Assembly (NCBI RefSeq): GCF_910592395.1 | Contig: NC_088310.1 | Coordinates: 9,495,501 to 9,559,500 of the forward strand | Origin: Lineus longissimus | Lineage: Eukaryota; Nemertea; Pilidiophora; Heteronemertea; Lineidae | Length of the DNA stretch: 64,000 nucleotides | Reading direction: 5' to 3' | In this document: positions 47,223 through 59,370 of the stretch, one piece after another | Layout: every line of letters starts with the position of its first letter | How positions within the stretch are numbered: position 1 is the stretch's first letter | Translations under genes and position numbers: made by a program | The notes under the pieces: generated by a model | What the model was told of the DNA's origin: nothing | The model's input: only the letters and a program-made list of their open reading frames with translations | Databases searched by the model: none

Positions 47223-48365
47223 GCAACAAGGTTTGGGTTCTATGCTTGATCCAATTCGAAAGTGAAACGAAGCGTCTGCACAGTCTGGCACAGCGCATAC
47301 AATGATTTTTGATAAATTGGTTCTCCATTTCCAGATTGATTAATAACTCTCATGTTCCTGTATCAATTTACAGTGTTACTTTTTGCCCAGACACACTTGT
47401 GTTACAATATGTAATTGACTATTAAAAAAAACTCTGAATGGAATAAAATTAGGTCACGAAGATCGTGAGAAGGAGGTCCAACGTTAATGATATTAGTACT
47501 GGCATAGTACAAACTGTTACAAACTGTCATTAACCCAATGAAAGTTTAATCAAGTCCGATTTGGAACTGCATGGCAATTTTACAGGAGGGGTATATACTC
47601 TAGATTCACCGATCTAAGATTTGTTGAAAGAAGGGCCAAGCCAGAAGATAACATCGGACAACTTGGTGTCACCAATCAATTTTCTACCCAAACAGAACAT
47701 GTTGTAAATCATCGAACGACCATGTGTGTAATATCTAGTGTCAGTTTTAATCAAATATTCAGAACCGGTCTCGAATCAGTGTAACTACAGTATATGAATC
47801 GACTATTTTTGAAGATTGACACTATTCGTGGTAGAGTTCCATACAATCATATCCAAATGAGGTAGCAAGAATGGATGGTTTTAAATGTATTACAACACAA
47901 TTACCATCAAGATACCATTTAGAGTGATTGCTGTCAGCTGAGTCCCAAAGGCAACGCTACTTAACTAATTTAATTTCTTGCTGCACAGATCTTCAGGGAA
48001 TGGGATGAAGTTATCATTAACTAAGATAGATACAGAGGAATATGAGTTTATGACTCATAATTTCATACAATATTCTGATTTATAACACTATCAATGGCAT
48101 TTTCATACCATGGTGAATTCAAGTGTTGCATAATAGCTGCAAGCAAAAGCAGCTTTTAATTTGGTGTAGGCAATTGAAAGCCAATTAACCCAACCTTAAA
48201 GTTGCCGCAGTGCATCAATGGGTCCATCCACCAATACCTGGAGGTTAGTTGGGCTGATATATACGCCTAACCCTGATACAGGGCTCTGGCACAAGATGAA
48301 GAATAACTGACGATCCTTGGTTATCTCATAATTCTCCTGCCATCAGTTGCTCCTTGATACATGTA
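47223..48365. other. upstream region without gene
   Basis: AT-rich single-copy-looking DNA between the 33-bp minisatellite and the next MITE. I see no ORF of note and no clear repeat. Confidence 0.5.
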
Positions 48366-48492
48366 CAGTGGAACCTCCCTTAGCGGACACCTGGGTCTTT
48401 CCATTCAATTAGACCTCTCTAATCAGGACACCTCTCTATTGAGGACAGCACTTGTCAGTCCCAAGGATGTGCTTAATAGAGAGGTTCAACTG
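48366..48492. mobile_element. TA-flanked MITE, CAGTGGAACCTC family, short copy
   Basis: Left end cagtggaacctcccttagcg, right end aatagagaggttcaactg, TA on both sides; 127 bp because one internal segment is missing. Confidence 0.85.
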
Positions 48493-48908
48493 TATGTGAT
48501 GATAAGTGATTGTTTTGGCAATTACTAAAGTGTTTTTTGCCAACACACTAATGTGACACAAGACGCTATGTTTCGCTTCCCAACATCAGCTGACACTAGT
48601 CTGTGAACACCCAATGAGCTATCTTGACCACCTTAGGTTTTTATATTACACATTTAAAGGGATAATATAGGCAGCAGCTAGGCAGGCAAGATAAAGTAAC
48701 ACAAAGTCGCCAATAGGGGTCGCTCACATCTCACAGTATGTCGAAATGATTCATGCTTGTACGAGCTGGAATCTATCTAGTGCTGAATCTGACATGACCC
48801 AGGGCCCTTACTGTGTGTATCAGTCACCTGAAGATGGCCAAATTAGCTCCGGCCTATAGTCCCCCTTAAAAGGGAGTATATAATAACCATGAGAGTCAGG
48901 ATGCCAAT

Positions 48909-49102
48909 GAGCAAAGGTCACAAAACATGTCAACCAGAAACAAGGCGTCTGTCAATTAACCATATCACGAAGTTTCCTGATGTCTATCAATGGGTCAATC
49001 CGTCTGGTCAAACGTCCAGCCCCGGGCATCTCATCTTGACTACGGGAGGCTAATGGCGATGACATAACACGTGCCATCATCTTTCATTTGATTCAAATGA
49101 CG
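48909..49102. repeat. 195-bp block, copy 1
   Basis: Shares gtcaaccagaaacaaggcgt, gatgtctatcaatgggtc and gatgacataacacgtgc with copy 2 at 49507-49700, about 85-90 % identical by eye. Confidence 0.85.
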
Positions 49103-49506
49103 CCTAGAAGTCAGTTTGAAATGCATCCTGCTAAGAGTGAAAACTGACACCAACAGAATTTAATCCTTTACTTCTTGCTTTTGTAGTGAGAATCGTTTTG
49201 GCTGATGCTGTAGCATTTCTGAAAATAACCCTATGTTGCTCTTGGTGCTGTCGTCAGGTAAGGGGAATTGTCCACAACATCAATGTGTTTCACAGTCATA
49301 ACAATGTTAGGAAGGGAGGGGGAGGGGTAAAGGGTTATAAGGATTGTCTTTTCAGGTAGATCACTGAGTTCCTGTATACTAGGCGATTGTCAACGTTTTA
49401 CGAGGTGGGGGTCATGGCAAAACTCAATCGTAACAATGAAACACAATGATGTTTATGGTTGATGAGCCAAAGCGCAGCATATCCAAACTCGGTTTGCTAC
49501 ACACAT

Positions 49507-49700
49507 GAGCAAAAGTCACAAACCAAGTCAACCAGAAACAAGGCGTCCGTCAATTAACCAAATCACAAAGTTTCCCGATGTCTATCAATGGGTCCATCCA
49601 TCTGGTCAATCTTCCAACCCTGGGTGCCTCATCTTGACAACGGGAGGCTGATCGCGATGACATAACACGTGCAGGCATCTCTCATTTGATTCAAATGACA
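49507..49700. repeat. 195-bp block, copy 2
   Basis: Direct-orientation copy of 48909-49102, start-to-start distance about 598 bases. No ORF. Confidence 0.85.
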
Positions 49701-49959
49701 CATCACTTAATACAAGTGGTCAAAAGGGCTAAATATACATCGTTATTGTCCCGGAGGTGGTCCATTTGCTCGTTTGGTCATTCCAAATCGCTAAGTTCAT
49801 TACGCTCTGGTTCCTCCGCTCTCTGACCGACGATATAGCGTTTGTGATAAGTGATTATATTTGGTCAATTGGAGGGAAGAGATAATAGTGAGATAATTAG
49901 AATGAGGAGAGGTGACGGGAAGCGGCCATGATGTCAATACGATCTATTGGTAATGTTAA

Positions 49960-50160
49960 GGGTTGACCATAGGCACCAATATTTTGGCTAGAGCTTGAAA
50001 TCCTAGAGCAATTAGCTCATTCCAAGGGCTGGAGTCTGTTCTTTGTTTTTCAGAGAACAGCCTCCAGGGTTTTAAATGAACATTCAATTCATTTGGAAAG
50101 AGTTTTAGTAGCTTTAGGATTTTGAGGTCTAGCCAAAATGGCAGTACCTATGGTCAACCC
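49960..50160. mobile_element. 201-bp MITE with TTAA target duplication
   Basis: Left end gggttgaccataggcaccaa, right end acctatggtcaaccc; TIRs run about 50 bp with mismatches. TTAA flanks both sides (49956-49959, 50161-50164), the signature of piggyBac and Kolobok elements. No transposase. Confidence 0.85.
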
Positions 50161-50164
50161 TTAA

Positions 50165-52240
50165 ACATTTTACTATCTGAAGCAATGATGGTATACTGCA
50201 ATGCTTGGCACACTGCATAAGGGTACATTTGCTTGGAATTATGAATAGATTCTTCTATCTTTAATTTTACATAGCATGACGTAATTTTTGCCAAAGTTGT
50301 GTCATCTTTTTTGGTGCCAAGATGTTTAACCCGCGAACAGCTGATTCAAACCTCGTTGCAATACTTCGGTACAGAAATTTGGCCACCTGTGGTTTATCTT
50401 GATGGTGCCTCACAAGACAAACTGAATTGCAAACGATATAAAACTTACTGACTCTTTAAAGTTTTCACAGAACTGAATCAAGTTTTCTTTTTTGTCCGAT
50501 TCACAATTTCGCTGCCACATGTTACAAGCAAGAGCCACCATTTTTAGTAACCCCACCACACCTCAGTACATTTACAGCATTTCCTGAATCATTGATGGAA
50601 ATTATGACATCACACGTCATCAGGAAACATAAATTCCACTTAATGTCTCACATTGGTATTTCAATATTGCTTTTTTTCAATAATTTCCGACCTTGAAATG
50701 AATGAATCATCCAACTCCATCAAGTGCAGCTACATGTAATAGCGACTGTTATTTCAGAATTTGCTAAAATGCACTGACATGACATGAGCTTCAAGTATTG
50801 ACCTTTACCACCTCGAGCTGCACGCGGGTCATGTCATTTCCGAGTGGTGTACTCCCCTGTTGGGAGCCTCCAGATGGAAGACAAAACATCCGTCAATACA
50901 TACAGATGTTCAAGGAGAGCAATTGTTTCCCATGAAAATCAATATAGGCCGCCATAGCAATTGTCAATAATAACTTCCAATTAAAATTCCATTTTGTTCA
51001 ATTTATTCATAAACATTTGTGATGAATTTGTGGTAATTGTGATGGAAGTGTGATAAATCTGGTACAATTGGGCCTGTTCCGACAATAAATCTGCAATCAA
51101 TCAGACAGTTTTCATAGCTATATTTGGTATTTGGACAGTGAAATTGACAAGGTTAGAGGATGTTTCAGTCCATTGTTTCAGTCAATTTCATGCTCACTCT
51201 TTGTGGAATTTATTCCTCGGATGCCAGTTCCCAGTTCCCAGTGACATGAACAGTCAAGTCACTTTTAGGATTTCTCCCTTCAAACTGAGTAATACAGGTA
51301 CTGGCTGAAAGCTGGAAAACACCCCCCTCAGAGCATGTCGACTTATAATAGTAAGTTCCTCATTGATAGCTTCATTGTTGTAATCTATCAAGAACGATAA
51401 AACGTCCTTCCCATCCAAGTGGCTTCAGAAGAATATCCAATTTCCTCTTTGTGGCAGTCTTGATTGAAGCTTAAGTGTCCCATTGATGCGCTCACATTCG
51501 ATGCTGATAGCTGATGCTGGAGCCACTACTGTACAATGCTAACAAGATGTGAGATTCTCATTTCACTTGGTAGATAAACTGAGTCAGGAGTCACGTTGCA
51601 ATTACGCGATTAAGATTATTGACGATATCTTTGGTTTGTGAGGGGCCATTAAATTAAAACATGCTTTTGTGACAGGTCTTGATTTGATAGTAGAAAGTAG
51701 CAATGATAGCTAGAAGTAGCAACAAGCTGCTTTTTAGATCCTTGCTTGACTGATACTGGTTCTCCAAGAGTTAGAATCACCTTCCTTCTAACCTGCATAC
51801 AATATGATCATATCCAAACGCACCAAAGGCATCTCTCTCTCCCAATCCTATTTACACTGTAGAACATATAGAAACTAATAACCGACGAATGCTAATTGCA
51901 TATATAAATGAGTCTATATTTATATATCGTTACATATATTTACATATAACATGAACTAACAGAATCACTTTCCTGTGCATAATGACAGTTAGACACTGTG
52001 GTGGAGAGCAGTAATGCATTTCAAAAAGTGTACATGAACTTTAAGTACAATGTTGTAGAAATGTTTTAGCAGTACAGGAACATCAGATGGGCGGACGGTA
52101 TAAGATAACATTTCTGGTGGTATTTGTACGTCCGCATCTGGTGTAAGAGGACGGATGAAGTTGTAAATGATACTTAACAAAATGTCTATCAAGAGGTAAC
52201 ACGTGAAGAGTTTCATCCTGAAACGCGATATATCCATTTA
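50165..52240. other. upstream region without gene
   Basis: No ORF with coding signature. It ends in AT-rich tatata-type sequence near 51900-51950. Nothing else supported. Confidence 0.5.
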
Positions 52241-52243
52241 CTG

Positions 52244-52490
52244 ATCTCGATGGCCTAGCGGTTAAGGCGTGCACCTCGTGAATGGAAGGTTCAAGGCCCG
52301 CTGTAACCTCTTTCTGATGCGGCCGGATGGTTAGCCGCCAGCTAGTTACATAAAGGGTACAAACTGCCTTCTCACCAGGCGCCTGGCATTAGAGATAGGA
52401 GCTTGGAAGTATAAGTGTCTCATAAGCCAAAAGCTGGCTGGCCCTTTCATTAGGGGTGACACTTTGATAAACAAACTTTACCTATCCATT
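52244..52490 (+). mobile_element. tRNA-derived SINE
   Basis: A box tggcctagcggttaaggcg, B box ggttcaaggccc with tRNA-like spacing, then a body with gcctggcattagagatagg. A different family from the copies near 2.1 and 59.1 kb. Confidence 0.78.
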
Positions 52491-53044
52491 TTTGCTATGT
52501 TGAGAAAGTTTGGAATAAACTGAAAATGCATTGATAAATATTTGAATTTTCTGATCATAAAAGTTTTACTGTTGGCCTGAACGGTGTGAAATTAGGAGGA
52601 CAGATCAGTCATCAGGCAATGCTGTGGTATATTTAACGGCAAAATTTTGGATATGGCACACATCGTGTTTTGCAATGAAAGACTCTTCATATCTAGATAA
52701 TTTCTGTGTCGCTCATTAGAGTGAATGAATGTTAATCTCTTAAAAGACCAATTTAGGATGAATGGCAATTCTTCATGTGCATGAACGGCAATGTTTAGCA
52801 AGGGCATATCAAAAGATCGGTATCTACACCAATCAAGTATGAGATGTTACGTCTACTTTCTTAACAATCAGACAAATGGGGAGCAAACTGATTTTGCTAA
52901 AAAATCAGAGTCCAGATCTATTTCTTTTACAATGAATAACCACAAATTAAGCAAAGTAACGCAAATATTTCTTGAAGATGCCTCCATTTGATCACAAGGT
53001 TATCTGTATTGCTCATGTTTTTCTTCAAGAAGTGTTTCAAGGAC

Positions 53045-53170
53045 GGAGTGTTGTTGACCTGCAAAGATAGAAGGGCAGAAAGTAAGCAAGAGTTACCTCA
53101 AATATTTGGAGAAAAGATAAACAAGGTCCATAATTACAGCGTTGTTGACCTGCAAAGATATAAAAAGGCA
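53045..53170. repeat. short direct duplication (gttgttgacctgcaaagata)
   Basis: The 20-base block occurs twice (near 53049 and 53142), each followed by diverged but related sequence. Confidence 0.6.
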
Positions 53171-53310
53171 ACCAGAGTTGTACCATCAATAATATTTAGA
53201 AAAGATACCACGAAAAACTAGTCCATTATCTCAACAACATCAAAGAGGAGAAGATGTTCTCCAGTGTGAAATTACATTCAGCCATGGAGCTGATATTAAA
53301 ACTATCTAAG

Positions 53311-53454
53311 CAGACACCTTTTCTACTGAGGACACTGATTTTGGTCCCCAGGTTGATCATCTTCATTCATTTTGACCTCAGCAATGAGGACACCACTCTT
53401 TACAAGACACCAATTCTCTGTCCCAATGATGTTCTTAATAGAGAGGTTATATTG
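53311..53454. mobile_element. diverged MITE, CAGTGGAACCTC family
   Basis: Blocks gaggacactgattttggtcc and cttaatagagaggttatat identify the family; both ends are diverged. Confidence 0.65.
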
Positions 53455-53465
53455 TAGTATGAATA

Positions 53466-53595
53466 TTGAGGACACTGATTTTGGTCCCAAATTGATCATC
53501 TTCACTTAATTTGACATCAGTAACCCCTCTCTCTGGGACACCTCTCTTTACAAAACACTTATTCTAATGGTGTCCTTGATAGAGAGGTTCTACCG
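53466..53595. mobile_element. diverged MITE, CAGTGGAACCTC family, tandem neighbour
   Basis: gaggacactgattttggtcc and gatagagaggttctaccg + TA. It lies directly after the previous copy in the same orientation. Confidence 0.7.
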
Positions 53596-54971
53596 TAGAA
53601 TGAAATTGACAACAAAGTCTTCATCTGCAATATGAAAGAAGTTAGTTTTACGGACAAAGAAAGGTAAAAGGGGAGGGCCAAGGTGGAGTTCCAAAACAAG
53701 GAAAACCAAAAATGAGATTTCAGAAGTCCGAACACGTTTTCTGCAAAAATAATAGGAAAAAAACACACCAGTAACATATTTTTTCAGTGACAAAGAATCC
53801 ATTTGTGAGGCTTGGGGATTGATGATGGCGATAACAACTCCATACAAGGTGAATAATTACGATAATAACAGCAGATAGTTGCAATTAAGTGTCATATGAC
53901 ATCAAGGCTGTGCCCTAGATCAAATTGATGATAAGAGCACATAGAATGCGTTTATAGTCAACCTTTCATATTTTTTTGCTGCCGAACTTCCAAGTGATCA
54001 AGTGACAATTACTTCTAAAATTCAAACAAGATAGAATCATAATATGAAAGTCTTCTAACCTGCAGTCTTCCTAAATCATTTTTAGAACAAATATTTTGAT
54101 TAAGAGTATTTCCCAGCATGTTTCAAGGTCAAATTCCTTGCCTTCAGAAGTTGAGAGACTGTAGTGACCTTGGCAAGAGAGGAGATAACCTCAACCTAGA
54201 GCCATGGCAATGGGCTGTGAAACATCAGGTTCACCCAAGCCAAGCTCCAGTTATCATGAGCACCACGGGGAAAGAGACAATGAGATCAGATATCATTGAA
54301 CCTGACGTGTTATCGAAGAGTATCGGAGCTTTCTTGAGAGTGAACGTAGTTAAAGGGGTTTTTGCAGATCCAGTGATTTAGCAGACTTTTTACATTTTCT
54401 TGGATGGTGAAAATGTACCTTATCATTTCCTGTTTAAAGTCAAACGCAGAACAGTTTGCTAGATAAGGCCTGATGAACATGTGGACACTAGGGCCTACAA
54501 TAGGGTTCCATCCAGCAACTTGCATATGACTTGATGATGCATCAATTGCCTTGAAACAGACTTAGGTGTGGGAAGGACATTGTCTTGTTGTGCGAAATTT
54601 GCTTTAAGACCGAGAATCCGACCTGGCGCCTTCCTTTGTCAATCAAATGCACCAGTCACAGTATTATCATGGGTGTTGCCTGGCTCTCTATTCCAATGTC
54701 GGCATAAACCTTAACATGTCATAATGTCAGAGCTTTGTTTCGTCAAATTAGCCAACTTAACGGTATTAGAAGCACAGTCAGTGGGGGCAGAATCAACAAA
54801 CTTGCAGAGATGTAGGTCGAAATAATGGGCCGTGAAGTCTAAAAAATATTCCCTGGCTCCATCATGATCACATGATATACTCACATAGGCTTTAATACTA
54901 AAGTCATATTCATACAGCTTTGGGTTACCAAGTACTTTAGCAAAGTACAATATTCAAACCATCAAGTCATA

Positions 54972-55122
54972 CAGTGGAACCTCCCTTAGCGGACACCTCT
55001 TAATTAAGGACAACCTCTCTATTAAGGACACTAGTTTTGGTCCCAAAGTGGTTGCTTCCATTCAATTTGACCTATCTAATCAGGATACCTCTCTATTAAG
55101 GACAGCATTTGTCTGTTCCAAA
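54972..55122. mobile_element. MITE, CAGTGGAACCTC family, right end lost
   Basis: Left end cagtggaacctcccttagcg after TA, then internal blocks up to aaggacagcatttgtctg; no terminal inverse. Confidence 0.8.
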
Positions 55123-56630
55123 TGCATAGACGAGTGATTGTTGTAATCACATATTTCGCCCAACCTCAACATTTTAGCACAGAAATAGACAGCTACAAAG
55201 TCAAGGGCCAAGTGCCAAGCAAACAAGTGATTTTTGTTACTGTGGCCTACAGTTATAATTGCTGCGATAGGCAACAAAAATATTGTTTGTCTGCGGGTAA
55301 ACCAGCTAATGCTGGGTTTGATAATGATTGCAGGTTGCTGTGATAATCAATTCTTGTCGCAGGCACCTCCAATACCCACTACGCATATATTCCAAACAAG
55401 CAATTTTTGTTGCATGCAATCATGATTGCAGGTCACAGCAATCTAAATTGCCTGTCTGTCGGGCACTTTGTGACGGCATATGACAACAAATGGGCCAGCT
55501 TCGCTATCTTAGAGGACCGAAGCAAACAGAGAAAGCACTTGTTAAAGCAAAACTCGGCATTCGCTCATGGCACTTTTAGATCTCTTCAGAGTCAGACGTG
55601 GGCAATGTTTCCAACAAGTGTTTTTAAAAGTATTGCTTTCTCAAGTGGTAACTATCAGGCTGAGGAATCTGTCTGGTTTTATTGCACTGCAGTCTAATTG
55701 GGATTTTAACTTCAGGAGCACTGCACAAGAAGCTGTTAAAGCATTTTTGCTCTTGTAACCTTTATTGGAAATACTCTAGTTTCACTGATATAAGATTGAT
55801 TGATTATTTACTGAGACCAAGCCAGAACATCACGTGATGACTCTTGTCACATTGTCTAACTACACTAACATGTTAAATGGCCTCAAAGAACCATTCAGCC
55901 CGAACTGAATTATCAGAACTTGTCTTAGATCGGGGAAATTAGAGTATCAAAAGTACTGGTAAGTATTTCTAAATCAGGACACTTAGTACTTTAAGCAACA
56001 AAGATAGGAGCGAGAAAGGATATTTCAGAATTCACTCAAGCTGGCCTGCCTGATCTTTACCATGTTTACAATTTTCACTTTACATGTAGGGCGATTTCAT
56101 ACAAACATTTTCCCTCTACAAACTCAAAACAATGGGATATTCTACAGTAAACGAATACTAGCACCAACCAGTGCGATATATTTGCCTAGCAAAATAATGT
56201 ACATCCGATCTAATCGCAACAAGTTTCTTAATCAGGAAACTCTGGCCTAAAGAAATTTATATCTGAACGTGCCTGCTATATACTTTCGTAAACAAAAATC
56301 TAAAACTAATTTTATTGGCCTGTTTCTTGATAGGGATGGAGCCACATTACCTTCAGGTAGAACATGTATATACCCTTCAAAAGAGCAACACAATCACGAT
56401 ATAGTAAACATCCACAATTGCTCTTTGATGAGAACAGCTTGCATTAGAAATGGAAGCTTTTTCCAGAATCCAGCAGGTAGTGAGTGCTTCGTCTTGAGAT
56501 CCTCATCTGAATCCAGAAAGTTGGTGCCATTCACCGAAAAACTACCGTAAACAGAGACACATTTGCAGCTATTTGTATTTTTGTTTGCATCTTTGTAAGA
56601 TTGCAAATTTGGTGTAGCTCAACTTAGGCA
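55123..56630. other. upstream region without gene
   Basis: Open frames of 60-96 codons on the + strand (for example 55407-55697 and 56269-56550) lack splice-site or homology support. No repeat was identified. Confidence 0.45.
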
Positions 56631-56635
56631 TTTTA

Positions 56636-57160
56636 ACACTGCAACAGTAACTTCAACAGAATTTCTTTTGACACTGCAACAGTAACTTCAACAGATTTTT
56701 TTTGACACTGCAAGAGTAACTTAAACAGAATTGTTTTGGCACTGCAACAGTAACTTAAACAGAATTGTTCTGACAGTGCAACAGTAACTTAAACAGAATT
56801 GTTCTGACAGTGCAACAGTAACTTAAACAGAATTGTTCTGACAGTGCAACAGTAACTTAAACAGAATTGTTCTGACACTGCAACAGTAACTTCAACAGAA
56901 TTTCTTTTGACACTGCAACAGTAACTTCAACAGATTTTTTTGACACTGCAACAGTAACTTAAACAGAATTGTTTTGGCACTGCAACAGTAACTTAAACAG
57001 AATTGTTGCAACAGTAACTTAAACAGAATTGTTCTGACAGTGCAACAGTAACTTAAACAGAATTGTTTTGGCACTGCAACAGTAACTTAAACAGAATTGT
57101 TGCAACAGTAACTTAAACAGAATTGTTCTGACAGTGCAACAGTAACTTAAACAGAATTGC
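56636..57160. repeat. 34-bp / 26-bp tandem repeat, about 15 units
   Basis: Unit gcaacagtaacttaaacaga + attgttctgacagt (34 bp), with several 26-bp units lacking ctgacagt. The order of long and short units itself repeats. Confidence 0.92.
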
Positions 57161-59100
57161 TTTTTCGCCACATCTTATTTTTACTGGTTGCAAAAAATGC
57201 AAAAGTTGAACCCACACAAAAATAATGTGGGTTACCATTGGTGTTACTCTAGTCATTTTCCTTCTGTCATCTGATGATAAAAGTAACCATATGATGGCAT
57301 TGTGAGGAAGTAATGCCCAAGAGTATAGTTTTTTAAAGTTATCCTTGTTTCAAATCATGCGACATCTCAACCAATTCTGAGATCATCATTGGGAAATGAT
57401 CCTAACATCGGAGAAGCTGTTGCATGCACTGAAGTACTGACCAATGGCTTATGCTAGGATTCATTGGTAAATGCTAAAAATGTTGAGAAAAAAATGCCCA
57501 TCTTCTCAATATGTAACTATCACACTTATCATCCATTCACTTCGAGCACTACAATCAGCAACAACATTCCACAAAGCAACACTTGCCATACAACTTGGCT
57601 TAAACAGTCTGAAATAAACATGAAGAAAAAATGACTTCCAAGCATTCTGGACTAACGAGAAAACATACACCACAAGTTATTGCATTACAAAACAATTAGT
57701 GTTCTAGAGTAGGCATTACCTGGGCAGATTCCTGCATGCCCACAGGAAAGCAAAGTGTGTAGGGTGTGATGTGAGGTAAGAACAGAACAAATCACATTAT
57801 AAGTTTTTTTCTTTTATAATGTTTAAAGGGAAGTATGACATCTTGAGTTGCTAAGTAAATAAAGTTAGGAGTCTGTTTATGAACTGTTGATGTAGAAAGG
57901 AAGTAATCCAAGCAAGCATTTAGAAAAAATGTTTCCAACGATTTCTTTCCGCAAAATGTTTTGGATTGTGGGCTTGGATCAAGACTGTGGTATTTTGATA
58001 GTCGCTGCATGGAAGGCAAGAAAGAATGAACCCTGAAATATGTATGTGGATGGAAATTCTAAAACACATTGGTTACAATGGTTCATTTTTGTAGTGGATT
58101 ATCAAGTAGCCTCATTCTGACCATAGAGGTTTTGGTGAGACAACCATAACCTCTTGGGTTGGTAATACTTGGTTGTGTCAAAAGCTAATTCTCAGGGACT
58201 AGGCCTAAAATATCAAGTTCATATGTTTTAGAACAGAAACTGATACTTCAGTCAAGAATTGGTTGTTTAACCAGACGCCACTCAGATGGACCTATCAGTT
58301 TGCCCAAAGCCTGGCTGTTGCTGCAGCTTTGTTGGCCTACATTTTAGTCCAACTCTCAAATACAGATACAATTTTATTGATCCTTTAACCTTGCAGTTGC
58401 AACTCACAGGTGAGCACTAAAGCCTGCCTCTTGGCTCAGAGGTGACCAGCATCTTGGCAAAGAACAGGGAAGAAGATACTTAGCTAAATAATTGTTGTAA
58501 CTTTGCCAGTGGTACTAAATTGAGATTTCAGTTATCCACCTCCCACAAACTACTGAAATATTGTTTTGTACCAATGTGTTTATCAGTAAGTTTTGCCAGA
58601 ATAACAATCGGAAACACATGAACTGCTTCTTAATCAGACTTTTTTTATAACTACAAAAGCAAATGGAGTCAAACACAAGAAGTTTTGTTTTTCTTGCTCA
58701 CAAACCCAACTCTATTGAAGTTTTTGCCTCTTATCTCTCCAGTAGAGACAAGAGTCATAAGATAAACAAGCTGTACCCACAAGACACTGTAACATCCACT
58801 TTTGATAGTTACCGCCATTATGACATCAGTATTTTTTAAGCTTGTCTTCAAAATGTTTCTGTCTACTTTTTTTCTGACTGATGGTAATCAATGTACAGAT
58901 GAACTTTTTTTTCTTAAATGTCACCAGCAAGGTGTACACAAGAATGTTATCAATTAAAGGGAAAGTTGGTTCAAGGGTGGAAAAAAGTATACTTGTTCTT
59001 GAGAGGAAATGACACCTGCCACACTGGAGATATGATTGGAAATTTATTGCCATACATATATATCTGAATGATGTGGGAGTTTAGCCAGCAAGTGAAAAGA
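57161..59100. other. upstream region without gene
   Basis: About 1.9 kb with no convincing ORF, RNA gene or repeat. Confidence 0.45.
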
Positions 59101-59104
59101 ACGC

Positions 59105-59370
59105 GGAGAGCTTCATAGCCTAGTGGTTAACACTGCTGGCTACCACGCGAAAGGGCCCGGGTTTCGATCCCAGGGAGAACCCAGGATTGTATTTCTGGAT
59201 GAACCGGCGTGGCTTTCAAGGAACTAAAATTCCTGGCACTTCACATCCTTCAAATGAGACTTAAAACCGAGGTCCCTTGTATCTGGTGTCTATGCCAGGG
59301 CAGGTTAAAGACCCCACCAAGTGAGAAACATGAGTAGCTTGTGTGGACTCAACCTCTCGGCGAAGCTGGA
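59105..59370 (+). mobile_element. tRNA-derived SINE
   Basis: A box tagcctagtggttaacactg, B box gggtttcgatccca; body blocks ggaactaaaattcctggca and gtcccttgta are shared in inverse orientation with 3660-3986. Confidence 0.82.

Noticed and set aside
54118-54381. 87-codon + strand frame
   Set aside because: Plausible composition but no family match, splice sites or conserved neighbours.
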